23,760 nucleotides of DNA from Candidatus Methanomethylophilus sp. UBA78 (GTDB taxonomy: Archaea > Thermoplasmatota > Thermoplasmata > Methanomassiliicoccales > Methanomethylophilaceae). Location of the stretch: NCBI GenBank assembly GCA_002503545.1, contig DARY01000013.1:901-24660 (forward strand), given 5' to 3'. The position numbers and the translations under genes were made by a program. Each line of letters opens with the position of its first letter. Within the stretch, counting starts at the first letter, position 1. The notes below the pieces were generated by a model. It saw only the letters and a program-made list of their open reading frames with translations, made no database searches and was not told the DNA's origin. Shown piece after piece: positions 14,356-21,830 of this stretch.

Positions 14356-15807
14356 ATGTCAGACGGATCATCACTAACTGGCAAGGTCAACGGAAAGAAG
14401 CTGTTCGTTATCGGTACAGCATCCATCGTAGGCCCCTGGCTGATTCTGACATCCCAGTGGATTGGATATACTGGCGCCTCAGTGGCACTAGCGTTCCTAG
14501 TCTGCGGGCTTCTATGCATACCTATAGCTCTTTGCTACGGGGAGCTCAGCGGGATGTTCAAAGATAAAGGAGGGACTTTTGAATATGTGAAGGCTGCCTT
14601 CGGTCGCGAAACAGGTTATTGGATATCGTGGACAACGATGTTCTCGTACATCGTAGTTACTTTGTTCCAAATTATATGTGTAACCATGTTGCTTCAATAT
14701 CTTGGAAATTGGAACTTTTCCCAATCTTTAGTCCTGGCTCTGGCCACCGTAATTATGATTGCTATGACTGCCCTCAATACAAGAGACTTGTCAATGGTGA
14801 CTTCTCTGCAAGTCATACTCTTCGTTCTTTTAGTATTAGTTGGTTTCATGTATGTCATCATATTCCTCTTCAATGATGCTTTCAGTGTCTCCAACTGGGG
14901 CCCATTTTTCCAAGAGGGGGCAATCGGCTACAATTCAATAATTGGAATGGATGCCGGATTCGTTCTGGCCGTAGCTGCCTTAGTTACCATGTTCTTCGGA
15001 TTCGAACTTATCCCGCAATTTGCCAGCGAGGCTGAGTACCCACGTAACAAATATTGGAAACTTATGGTCGGAGGGATTTTCTTCGTAATTCTCTTTGACT
15101 CGCTCATATGTCTGGCCGAGAGCGGCATGGGATCCATCGATCCACACATGACGACCTTCGAATACATCTCTGGCCTCTATGAATCTAACGGCATGGTCAG
15201 TGCTGTCTTTGCCGAAGCCTACGTCGGAGAATGGCTGAAGTGGGCTATCGCAATCGCCAACTTCTGTTGCATGGGGTGCTGCCTTATAGGCTTCTGGATG
15301 GGGGCAGCACGCATACTCTACTCTATGGGAAAATCAGGTTCTCTGCCTTCATTCTTCGCCAAAACAAACAAACATGGTATGCCGTCTGCCGGGAACTACT
15401 TCATGCTACTGATGGTATTCATTCTTACCGTCATCGCAGTGTCAGGAGACTCTTGGATCAATGCCACCTTCAGCCTTATGGCACTTGGTGTTGGATTCAC
15501 GTATCTGGGAGTATCCATGTCATTTCTGAAACTTAGAAAAATCATGCCAGATGCAGAACGTCCGTGGACAGCCCCTGGAGGAAGAATCACCGGAATTATT
15601 GCTGTCATCAGTGCATTGTTTATGGCAGCCATGATGGTTTATACAGTGGTCAAGTCAGCAATTGACGGGGATCCGACCATGCTCATAATGGTCATAGTGT
15701 TTTTCACCGTCATCGGCGCAATCCGTTACCTGTTAAAGAAAGACGAGAAAAACCATCCGGAAAGATACGCACAGGACATTGAGAAACAAATTACAATGGA
15801 GGAATGA
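14356..15807 (+). CDS. APC-family amino acid/amine permease
   Basis: A 483-residue integral membrane protein with about twelve hydrophobic segments, typical of the amino acid-polyamine-organocation superfamily. The first helix carries IGTASIVGPWLI, at the place of the unwound glycine-rich substrate-binding segment of APC transporters. FGFELIPQFASEAEYPRN matches the conserved region after helix 6, and MGAARILYSMGKSG is the helix 8-9 loop. It should import an amino acid, amine or betaine-like compound using an ion gradient. The stop is three bases before the methyltransferase start, so the two are surely co-transcribed. Codon use is visibly more AT-rich than in the mmp operon. The link to a methyltransferase suggests that the imported substrate carries a methyl group, but this is inference. 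Confidence 0.88.
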   Translation: MSDGSSLTGKVNGKKLFVIGTASIVGPWLILTSQWIGYTGASVALAFLVCGLLCIPIALCYGELSGMFKDKGGTFEYVKAAFGRETGYWISWTTMFSYIVVTLFQIICVTMLLQYLGNWNFSQSLVLALATVIMIAMTALNTRDLSMVTSLQVILFVLLVLVGFMYVIIFLFNDAFSVSNWGPFFQEGAIGYNSIIGMDAGFVLAVAALVTMFFGFELIPQFASEAEYPRNKYWKLMVGGIFFVILFDSLICLAESGMGSIDPHMTTFEYISGLYESNGMVSAVFAEAYVGEWLKWAIAIANFCCMGCCLIGFWMGAARILYSMGKSGSLPSFFAKTNKHGMPSAGNYFMLLMVFILTVIAVSGDSWINATFSLMALGVGFTYLGVSMSFLKLRKIMPDAERPWTAPGGRITGIIAVISALFMAAMMVYTVVKSAIDGDPTMLIMVIVFFTVIGAIRYLLKKDEKNHPERYAQDIEKQITMEE

Positions 15808-15810
15808 AAA

Positions 15811-16827
15811 ATGACGACATCCAGAAAATTAGTGGAAACTTCTCTAAAAAGAGAACCGGTGGAAAGAATACCCTTCTTTCCGCCATTCCAAGGATACTGG
15901 GCACTCAGAAATGAAAACATCACTACGATAGACTCGATAAACCATCCCGATCTGTCTGCCCAGGCACAACTAAAAAACGTAGGGCCCTGTTGCTTCGACA
16001 CAGTCGAAGTGTTATGGGACTGGCTCTTCCTTGTCGAGGCTCTTGGCTGCCAGGTCAAAATCCCCGAATATGGAACAATAGCAACTGCCAATAATATTGT
16101 GAATGAACCAAGCGACATCGATAAACTAGAACTTCCCAATCTCGACATATTCTACCGCTATTCGTCGGCCAAAAAGACAGCGCATATTCTGTCGGAAAAA
16201 CTCGGAAAAACCCATTACCTTGTAGCTTCCATGCCAGGGCCTTTCACCCTTGCAGGAGAACTCCGCGGAGTTGAATCCATGCTACTTGATTCGCTCATGG
16301 ATCCTTCTTTCGTCGACGACCTCCTAAAAAAATCCACAGAACTAGACCAGGAGGCAATTGAATATGTGTGCGAATGGGACATCGATGCGGTATTGATTTG
16401 CGATCCGACCACTTCCGGGGACCTCATGAGTCCTGAGGATTTCATACGGTTCTCTAAAGCCCATCTGAAGGAAGCGGGCGACATGATACGGAAAACAGGC
16501 AAGGAATTTGTTATCCATATGTGCGGAGACACTAGCGATCGTCTAAACGACATTGCCGATACTGGTTGTATCGCCTTCTCTTGTGACAAGCAGGTAGATG
16601 TGGGGAAAGCAGTAGAATCTATGAAGAATCGTATGGCTATAATAGGAAACATAGATCCCGCTGGAATAATCTTCGCCGGAACTCCCGACGGTGTCCGTCA
16701 GGAAACTAGGAGACTTATGAAAACAGGTGGCACCACTGGCTTCCTAATGGGCGCCGGATGTGACATCCCCGTAGGGTCTAAATTCGAATGCGTCAAGGCC
16801 ATAGGCGACACTCTAAATGGAGTTTAA
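15811..16827 (+). CDS. MtaA/MtbA-like methylcobalamin:coenzyme M methyltransferase (uroporphyrinogen decarboxylase family)
   Basis: A complete 338-residue protein of the MtaA/MtbA/CmuA group. The zinc ligands are present: His and Cys in HMCGDTSD (about residue 230) and the distal Cys in GAGCDIP (about residue 315). ASMPGPFTLAGELRG is the typical glycine-rich segment and GNIDPAGIIFAGTP the late loop. The enzyme should move a methyl group from a corrinoid protein to coenzyme M, feeding MCR. It follows the permease by three bases with a GGAGG Shine-Dalgarno inside the permease end. No corrinoid protein or MtxB-type methyltransferase is adjacent, so its partner must be encoded elsewhere. AT-rich codon use matches the permease and differs from the other MtaA-like gene at the window start. 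A true uroporphyrinogen decarboxylase is unlikely given the intact zinc motif. Confidence 0.88.
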   Translation: MTTSRKLVETSLKREPVERIPFFPPFQGYWALRNENITTIDSINHPDLSAQAQLKNVGPCCFDTVEVLWDWLFLVEALGCQVKIPEYGTIATANNIVNEPSDIDKLELPNLDIFYRYSSAKKTAHILSEKLGKTHYLVASMPGPFTLAGELRGVESMLLDSLMDPSFVDDLLKKSTELDQEAIEYVCEWDIDAVLICDPTTSGDLMSPEDFIRFSKAHLKEAGDMIRKTGKEFVIHMCGDTSDRLNDIADTGCIAFSCDKQVDVGKAVESMKNRMAIIGNIDPAGIIFAGTPDGVRQETRRLMKTGGTTGFLMGAGCDIPVGSKFECVKAIGDTLNGV

Positions 16828-16835
16828 AAAAAACT

Positions 16836-16857
16836 AGGCGGGTCGAAAGACCTGCCT
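16836..16857. terminator. Bidirectional terminator between methyltransferase and HTH_10 regulator
   Basis: A nine-pair stem with one G-T pair (AGGCGGGTC and GACCTGCCT) closes a GAAA tetraloop. On the minus strand it is followed by a run of eight T after three bases, a strong terminator for the regulator gene. On the plus strand it starts nine bases after the methyltransferase stop and is followed only by a short TTTAA, so termination is weaker in that direction. Confidence 0.75.
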
Positions 16858-17541
16858 TTAATCCCGATTTGATTTAATGGAGTTGCGATTGTTGGATAAA
16901 TAAAGATTTAAAACCTTGCGCTCTGCAATGCGCAACGTGATGTTAAACGCAGCCGGTGATACATCCATCATCTGACACATGTCGCGAATGGTAATTTTAC
17001 GAGGAATTTCATAGTAACCATTCTGAAATGCAAGTTTTAGAGCTTCCTCTTGTTTTGCAGTAAGTGTCGGAATATGGTCTGGAAGATAAGACGCAATTCT
17101 TTTTACGTAAAATCCATTCTCCTCCATCCGGGAAACGAGATCAGATAGGGATTTTGAGTCTATGCCTATCACAGTCCAAGACATAATCCCACCATCAATC
17201 CTCGAGGCAGACGTAATAAGACATCCACATTCGGAGATGATTCTCGCTATCTGACAATTAGAATTGACAACCATCGCCATGTATTGGCTATTTGAGATAC
17301 GGTTGATGGTATATCTCCCTAATTTATTCTTACCCTCCGTCTCTTCCCCGAACATGTCAAGCAGATGCATCTCCGGATCGATGATGCGAACCATGGAGCA
17401 TCCACCTCCGTTTGCCAATCCAGTACATTGAATGACCTCGGCACTCGTACAAAGTATTGAATCATTCATTTGCGGTGGCAAAACCTGTATGCAAGAATGA
17501 CCTCCAGTATCTTCTCCTATCAATATTGTAGTGTAGAACAT
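16858..17541 (-). CDS. HTH_10 (bacterio-opsin activator-type) transcriptional regulator
   Basis: A 227-residue protein. The C-terminal part (about residues 160-218) begins LTAKQEEALKLAFQNGYYEIPRKI and continues with MCQMMDVSPAAFNITLRIAE, the classical bat/HTH_10 helix-turn-helix. The N-terminal 150 residues are an unassigned, probably sensory domain with scattered cysteines (LCTSAEVIQC, GGGCSM, CQIA, CGC). It lies convergent to the permease-methyltransferase pair and shares their AT-rich base composition, so it probably belongs to the same module. The start has no Shine-Dalgarno and an AT-rich TATA-like element (ATTATAAT, 17574-17581) lies about 36 bases upstream. The ligand is unknown; a role in sensing the imported methylated compound is inference. 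Confidence 0.82.
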   Translation of the reverse strand: MFYTTILIGEDTGGHSCIQVLPPQMNDSILCTSAEVIQCTGLANGGGCSMVRIIDPEMHLLDMFGEETEGKNKLGRYTINRISNSQYMAMVVNSNCQIARIISECGCLITSASRIDGGIMSWTVIGIDSKSLSDLVSRMEENGFYVKRIASYLPDHIPTLTAKQEEALKLAFQNGYYEIPRKITIRDMCQMMDVSPAAFNITLRIAERKVLNLYLSNNRNSIKSNRD

Positions 17542-17573
17542 TCGGCCATCATACCCTATATGGAAATCAAATC

Positions 17574-17581
17574 ATTATAAT
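17574..17581 (-). promoter_or_regulatory. TATA-like element for the HTH_10 regulator gene
   Basis: ATTATAAT is self-complementary and centred about 36 bases upstream of the minus-strand ATG at 17541, leaving a leader of roughly ten bases. The rest of the 228-base gap to the next gene is AT-rich and holds no other recognisable feature except the elements listed at 17739 and 17747. Confidence 0.4.
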
Positions 17582-17738
17582 GGTATAGTCAACCCCCTGT
17601 AGCCAGATATAGACTGCTTACGGATTCAACTCCGAAAATTGTACATAATCTTCCGCATCGGGGCTTCTGAAATTTATTCTCAATACTCATTTGATAATAA
17701 AATCAAAACACAAGGAAACACATCCATTAGGACCATTC

Positions 17739-17748
17739 TATTAATATT
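17739..17748 (+). promoter_or_regulatory. TATA-like box for the DUF4443/DUF2111 regulator gene
   Basis: TATTAATATT is centred about 26 bases before the ATG at 17770, the spacing expected for a leaderless archaeal transcript. No Shine-Dalgarno is present. Confidence 0.5.
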
Positions 17749-17767
17749 GGATGTACCGTATATCCAA
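17747..17767. promoter_or_regulatory. Inverted repeat TTGGAT-N9-ATCCAA over the transcription start of the DUF2111 regulator
   Basis: Six-pair half-sites separated by nine bases lie between the TATA-like box and the start codon. This is a typical position for autorepression by a winged-helix protein, and the gene downstream encodes one. Confidence 0.45.
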
Positions 17768-17769
17768 CC

Positions 17770-18735
17770 ATGCCCATGTCGGAAAACAGAACCCGCCTCG
17801 GCGGGCCCATCCCCAAATTCAAGGATTACCACATCTGGAAGGCGTTGCACTCCCTCAGCAAATCGGCACCTGTCGGACGCAAGAAACTGGCGACCATGAT
17901 AGGGGTCGGGGAGGGCAGCACCAGGACCATACTCACGATGCTCCAGGAGAGCGGCGCCATATCGGTGAAGAAGAACGGCGTCACGCTCACGCCCGACGGG
18001 AAGAAGATATGGGCGACCGTGGCGATGAACGTCGCGACGCTGAAGGTGGATTCCCTCACCATAGGCCCCGTGAACTGCGCCGTCCAGGTACCGCGCGCCG
18101 CCGGCAAGGTCAAGTTCGGATGCGAGGAGCGCGACAACGCCATAAAATCCGGGGCCGCCGGGGCGACGACCCTCGTCTACACGAACGGCGTACTCATGTT
18201 CCCGGGCAACGAATACCCTCTGGACCTCAAATCCGACAAGGCAGTGAGGGGAGCGTTCAACCTTTCCAACGAGGATGCGATCATAATCGGCACCGCCGAC
18301 ACGCCGGAAGCGGCCGAGGAGGGGGCGGTATCCGCCGGGCTCGAGCTCCTGGGGGGCCTCCAGCTCAAGCAGGAGAACGACCCCATGTACTCGCCCCTCA
18401 GTTCCAGCAACGAACTTATCGCCCTCGCGTTCATGGTGCACGACCTCGTCGGGGGCCTGCCGGTCTGCGCCAAGAGCAAGGACAACCTGGGGATAAGGAT
18501 AGAGAACGGGAAGGTCATCGACAACGCCTACACGGGCGCCGTCCTGGAGGAGGTCCTCAAGATTGGCACCACCATCAGGAGGATCGCCACCTCGGGACCG
18601 TACAAGGGCATACGTGTCATAGTGACGCCCCTGGAGCTCAACAACAGCGTCATAGCGGCCATAGGGGTCGTGGACATCAGGACCATGGCCGGGATCAACA
18701 ACCCCATACGTCTGCACGAAGACGACGATTTGTAA
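17770..18735 (+). CDS. Winged-helix DUF4443/DUF2111 regulator
   Basis: A 321-residue protein. The first 80 residues look like a winged helix (KDYHIWKALHSLSKSAPVGR and IGVGEGSTRTILTMLQESG, then a beta wing with GVTLTPDGKKI), matching DUF4443. The middle (about 90-200) resembles a ligand-binding domain. The C-terminal part (about 205-310), with MVHDLVGGLPVCAKS and an IRRIATSGPYKG segment, matches DUF2111, a domain I know from methanogens. The probable role is a DNA-binding sensor of a methanogenesis-related metabolite; no ligand can be named. An alternative start, MSEN at 17776, lies two codons in. GC-rich codon use resumes here, marking the right edge of the AT-rich block. Confidence 0.72.
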   Translation: MPMSENRTRLGGPIPKFKDYHIWKALHSLSKSAPVGRKKLATMIGVGEGSTRTILTMLQESGAISVKKNGVTLTPDGKKIWATVAMNVATLKVDSLTIGPVNCAVQVPRAAGKVKFGCEERDNAIKSGAAGATTLVYTNGVLMFPGNEYPLDLKSDKAVRGAFNLSNEDAIIIGTADTPEAAEEGAVSAGLELLGGLQLKQENDPMYSPLSSSNELIALAFMVHDLVGGLPVCAKSKDNLGIRIENGKVIDNAYTGAVLEEVLKIGTTIRRIATSGPYKGIRVIVTPLELNNSVIAAIGVVDIRTMAGINNPIRLHEDDDL

Positions 18736-18785
18736 GAATGTATTTATGGAACCATGAACAAGATTGATGAAAACGAGGAATGTAC

Positions 18786-19394
18786 ATGACTATCGACGGT
18801 CCAGCGGAACCCCTTGACATCGTTAAGAAACTCAGAGGGGTCGTCCATGCGTTCTATCTGAGCGACGAGATTCTTAAGGAGATGAAGGAAGAGGAGAACA
18901 AAGTACGTGCGGCCGGCGGCAACATCACCGTCGACAACCAGGGGTTCCTGCAGGCCCTGACCAGGCAGCACGTCATAGCCATCATAAAAGACCCCAGGTT
19001 CAGACCTCCTCCCGAGCCGACCGTGGTGCTGCTGTCCGAAGACGGCAAGACCATGGGCGTGGAGGTGTTCCCGTTTACGATGGACCAGTATGCGAAGAGG
19101 GACGACGTGGTGTGGCTGTCCGACGCCTTCGTCATGTTCCCCGACGTACGCGGGGACGGAGGGGAGAAATTCGTCATGCCCCCGGTGAGCTTCCCCGAGC
19201 TCAACCCCAGCAACGGATGCAAGAACGTCGTGTCCTGCAGCCCCGCCCCCACCTGCGACCTCATGATGAGGAAGCATTACAGCTACCCGGACGACCCGAA
19301 GCTAGCATCCGTCCTGATAGCCTTCGACGACTGTCCCAAGGACCCGGACTTCAAACCGGACCTCTCGTCGGTCGCCGTCCCGACCAAGAAGTAA
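18786..19394 (+). CDS. Conserved-looking hypothetical protein, 202 residues
   Basis: I do not recognise this family. The protein is soluble and acidic, with no signal peptide. It has a Glu/Lys-rich helix near residues 30-45 (LSDEILKEMKEEENKVRAA), then a segment with PFTMDQYAKRDDVVWLSDAF, and a cysteine group in the C-terminal third (NGCKNVVSCSPAPTCDLMM and later DDCPKDP) that could bind a metal. The ATG at 18786 is preferred because GAGGA at 18775-18779 lies six bases upstream; the ATG at 18780 touches that Shine-Dalgarno. It starts 50 bases after the DUF2111 regulator and could share its transcript or use the AT-rich element near 18741-18748. Confidence 0.7.
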   Translation: MTIDGPAEPLDIVKKLRGVVHAFYLSDEILKEMKEEENKVRAAGGNITVDNQGFLQALTRQHVIAIIKDPRFRPPPEPTVVLLSEDGKTMGVEVFPFTMDQYAKRDDVVWLSDAFVMFPDVRGDGGEKFVMPPVSFPELNPSNGCKNVVSCSPAPTCDLMMRKHYSYPDDPKLASVLIAFDDCPKDPDFKPDLSSVAVPTKK

Positions 19395-19415
19395 GTGCTC
19401 CGCACCCCCGGCGGA

Positions 19416-19447
19416 CCCGGACCGAAACCCGATTATACCGGTCCGGG
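19416..19447. promoter_or_regulatory. 9-bp inverted repeat flanking a TATA-like box before the YczE-like gene
   Basis: CCCGGACCG (19416-19424) and CGGTCCGGG (19439-19447) are perfect inverted copies around a 14-base spacer that contains GATTATAC. The TATA-like core is centred about 25 bases before the ATG at 19460. The arrangement suits an operator clamped over the promoter. A terminator hairpin for the preceding gene is the alternative, but no T-run follows. Confidence 0.55.
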
Positions 19448-19459
19448 AATCCGGGGGAC

Positions 19460-20125
19460 ATGGAGAAGGACATACCCAGATACACGGGCCGCCAGCCCGT
19501 CAAGAGGTATTGTCCGCTGGGCATCGGTCTTTTCGTTATGTCGATGGGCATCGCGATGTCCAAGCTTGCCGGGATCGGCACCACGCCGATATCCTGCATC
19601 CCCGCCGCCCTCTCCTTCTTCACCCCTCTCTCGATGGGTACGCTCACGTTCCTGTTCAACATCCTGCTCGTCGGCATCGAAGTGGCCGCACTGGGCAGGC
19701 ATTTCAGGAGGATCCAGTTCCTGCAGGTCTTCATGGGTCTTGCCATCGGGATCCTCACCGACGTGAGCCTCGCCCTGCTGTCGCCCATAGACCCCTACGG
19801 GTATCTGGGACAGTGGTTCTGGTGCATCCTGTCGTGCCTGATTCTGGGATTCGGAGTGATGCTCGAAGTACGCGCCAACGTACTGGTCGCTCCGGGCGAG
19901 GGCGTAGTCGTGGCCTTCGCGACCCGTTTCAGGATACCGTTCCCCCGCATGAAGGTCCTCTCAGACTGCACCATGGTGGCCTCCGCCGCGGTCCTCTCCC
20001 TGATATTCACGGGAGGACTGAACGGCGTGCGGGAGGGCACCCTGTTCACCGCCGTGACACTGGGTTTCATCATAGGGTTCTACAGAAAGGCCCTCGGCGG
20101 GCACGTCGACAGACTCATGGAATGA
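19460..20125 (+). CDS. YczE/YitT-like integral membrane protein
   Basis: A 221-residue protein with about five or six hydrophobic segments. The N-terminus is basic and cytoplasmic (DIPRYTGRQPVKRY), followed by a first helix with GIGLFVMSMGIAMSK and a GIGTTPISCIPAAL motif typical of YczE/YitT-type proteins. A later stretch, VLVAPGEGVVVAF, matches the second internal repeat of the family. Substrate and role are unknown; such proteins are sometimes annotated as membrane transporters. The start is placed by a TATA-like box about 25 bases upstream; GGGGGA directly before the ATG is too close to be a good ribosome binding site. The gene precedes ycaO by 75 bases. Confidence 0.75.
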   Translation: MEKDIPRYTGRQPVKRYCPLGIGLFVMSMGIAMSKLAGIGTTPISCIPAALSFFTPLSMGTLTFLFNILLVGIEVAALGRHFRRIQFLQVFMGLAIGILTDVSLALLSPIDPYGYLGQWFWCILSCLILGFGVMLEVRANVLVAPGEGVVVAFATRFRIPFPRMKVLSDCTMVASAAVLSLIFTGGLNGVREGTLFTAVTLGFIIGFYRKALGGHVDRLME

Positions 20126-20170
20126 CCCAGACGGAGAAAAACGTTAACGGAGATTCGGTGGGCAAACGAA

Positions 20171-20177
20171 TTATAAC
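20171..20177 (+). promoter_or_regulatory. TATA-like box for ycaO
   Basis: TTATAAC is centred about 27 bases before the ATG at 20201, with no Shine-Dalgarno between. Leaderless transcription is therefore likely. Confidence 0.55.
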
Positions 20178-20200
20178 CATCTTCTACATAACAATCGATT

Positions 20201-21427
20201 ATGTTGAGTCTCAACCGCTGTCCCAAATGCTCGAAAGAGACGGGGATAAGGGCCGTCCCGCCGGAGGACACTCTGGCGAGGATAAGGCCGCTGATGGAAA
20301 TAGCAGGGATGGAGAAACCCAGAAACATAACGGGATTGGACCGTCTGGGTATTCCGGTCTTCTCCATAGACAGACCGGCCACCCGCCCCGGGGAGAAGAA
20401 CCACTTCTACAACGGGAAAGGGGCGACGCCGGAACAGGCCGAGGCCTCCGGGATCATGGAGGCGATGGAAAGGTACGCCGCCGAGCCCAGGGACTCGGAC
20501 GAGATAGCCTACGGGACCTACGAGCAGGCCGCGGAGATCGGTCTGACCGTCAATCCCGAGGACCTCATACTGCCTGAACCCTACCACGGAGCATGGATGG
20601 GGCAGCAGATAGCATGGTGCGAGGGATACGAGATGTTCAGGGGCTGCCCCGTATGGGTGCCGGCCTGCGCGGTCTACCACGTATATGTGCCAGACGGGGA
20701 CATGCAGCTCTTCAAGTCCCACACCAACGGTATCGCCGCGGGGAACACGATGGAGGAGGCCATCCTCCACGCCCTCTTCGAGGACATCGAGAGGGACGCA
20801 TGGTCGATAGCCGAGCACAAGGAGGTCGCCAACTGCGACCTCGTGATAGAGGACGAGGACTCGGTCCCGGGACAGCTGCTTAGGAAGTTCGAGGACAACG
20901 GCGTGCACGTCCACCTGAAGGACATAACGACCGACATAGGCGTCACCACCATCGGCGCCGCCGCGGACGACGTGGAGACGAAAGACCCAGAGATGCTGAC
21001 CATAGGGGTGGGGACCCACCTGGACCCGAAGATCGCGGCCATACGCGCCCTTACCGAGGTCGCCCAGAGCAGAGCCACCCACAAGGACGGGACCAAGATC
21101 AACGCACAGCTCCAGAAGGTGACCAACGAAATGGGCTATGACAACGTGAAGAGGGCCAACCCCCTCTGGTTCGGGGACTGTGCCAGCAAGAGGAAACTTG
21201 AGGACCTCCCCAATCTGGCCACCGACTACGTCCTTGACGACATAGAGGTCGTTCTGGGTCATCTCATGGATGCTGGATTCGACATGGTCATATGCAACGA
21301 CCTCACGAGGCCGGAGGTCGGAATACCCGTCGTCAGGATGACCGTCCCCGGACTGGAGGTTTCCACCATGGACCCGGAGAGAGAGGGAGGGAGGCTCGTA
21401 GGCATGTGGCCTCCGCCCAGGTACTGA
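20201..21427 (+). CDS. ycaO: Methanogenesis marker protein 1, YcaO-domain thioglycine-forming enzyme
   Basis: A 408-residue YcaO-superfamily protein. It starts with a CPKC motif and the marker-1 stretch VPPEDTLARI. ATP/Mg-binding YcaO segments are visible: GIMEAMERYAAE, ALFEDIERDAWS and ALTEVAQSRATH. In methanogens this enzyme, usually with TfuA, converts the active-site glycine of McrA to thioglycine using ATP and a sulfide source. The C-terminus ends PPPRY, a proline-rich tail like those of other YcaO cyclodehydratases. It is convergent with the mcr operon, and its target mcrA is encoded less than 500 bases away. No tfuA gene is next to it in this window. It has its own promoter and terminator. 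Confidence 0.92.
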   Translation: MLSLNRCPKCSKETGIRAVPPEDTLARIRPLMEIAGMEKPRNITGLDRLGIPVFSIDRPATRPGEKNHFYNGKGATPEQAEASGIMEAMERYAAEPRDSDEIAYGTYEQAAEIGLTVNPEDLILPEPYHGAWMGQQIAWCEGYEMFRGCPVWVPACAVYHVYVPDGDMQLFKSHTNGIAAGNTMEEAILHALFEDIERDAWSIAEHKEVANCDLVIEDEDSVPGQLLRKFEDNGVHVHLKDITTDIGVTTIGAAADDVETKDPEMLTIGVGTHLDPKIAAIRALTEVAQSRATHKDGTKINAQLQKVTNEMGYDNVKRANPLWFGDCASKRKLEDLPNLATDYVLDDIEVVLGHLMDAGFDMVICNDLTRPEVGIPVVRMTVPGLEVSTMDPEREGGRLVGMWPPPRY

Positions 21428-21447
21428 GACGGACTGACTGAAACCTT

Positions 21448-21473
21448 TCCGCCTCCGGGCGGATTCTTTTTTT
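21448..21473 (+). terminator. Intrinsic terminator of ycaO
   Basis: The stem TCCGCC / GGCGGA with a TCCG loop is followed by TTC and a run of seven T. It begins 21 bases after the ycaO stop. Confidence 0.8.
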
Positions 21474-21514
21474 AAAAAAATAAAACATGGGAACCCTCCG
21501 CCGCAGGGCGGAGG
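21474..21514 (-). terminator. Intrinsic terminator of the mcr operon (minus strand)
   Basis: A perfect eight-pair stem (CCTCCGCC and GGCGGAGG, 21495-21514) is followed on the minus strand by TTTTA and seven T. It lies about 30 bases past the DUF2098 stop codon, so the mcr transcript includes the DUF2098 gene. Placed back to back with the ycaO terminator, it insulates the two convergent units. Confidence 0.78.
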
Positions 21515-21545
21515 TAAGGGGTTTGGACGGATCGGGCAGGAGCGC

Positions 21546-21824
21546 TTATCCGCCGCCGGACGGCGTCATTTCGGAGATGTCGACCTCTTTCTCCATCTGT
21601 CTGAGGTCTTCCACGCCCTTCTTTCCGCCGTACTCGCCGGCTTTGCGCTCCTTGAAGGATATGGCCTTGTACTCGGACGGGTCGGCCGGCTGAATGGTCG
21701 AGACTGCATAGTACAGCCCCGAGACGTCCAACTTCACCCAGGTCCTGCCGTCCTCCTCCTTGATGTCCACTATCTTTCCGACGGTGGACGTCGGAGTGTA
21801 CTTTACCACGTCCCCCTTCTCCAT
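21546..21824 (-). CDS. DUF2098 family protein downstream of mcrA
   Basis: A 92-residue small protein starting MEKGDVVKYTPTSTVGKIVDI, with a beta-rich SH3/KOW-like pattern (GxVVxY, TVGKIVDI, WVKLDVSGLYYAV) typical of DUF2098, a domain found mostly in methanogens. The C-terminal 40 residues are charged and probably flexible. It starts six bases after the mcrA stop and ends before the operon terminator, so it is made with MCR. Its function is unknown; a role in MCR biogenesis or mRNA binding is speculation. Confidence 0.8.
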   Translation of the reverse strand: MEKGDVVKYTPTSTVGKIVDIKEEDGRTWVKLDVSGLYYAVSTIQPADPSEYKAISFKERKAGEYGGKKGVEDLRQMEKEVDISEMTPSGGG

Positions 21825-21830
21825 ACGCGA

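Noticed and set aside
15811..16827. Housekeeping uroporphyrinogen decarboxylase (hemE)
   Set aside because: The intact H-x-C and distal Cys zinc ligands and the pairing with a permease fit a CoM methyltransferase; no heme biosynthesis genes are nearby.
17639..17899. An 86-codon open frame before the DUF2111 regulator
   Set aside because: It has no ribosome binding site, composition changes where it enters the regulator gene, and its product has no motif.
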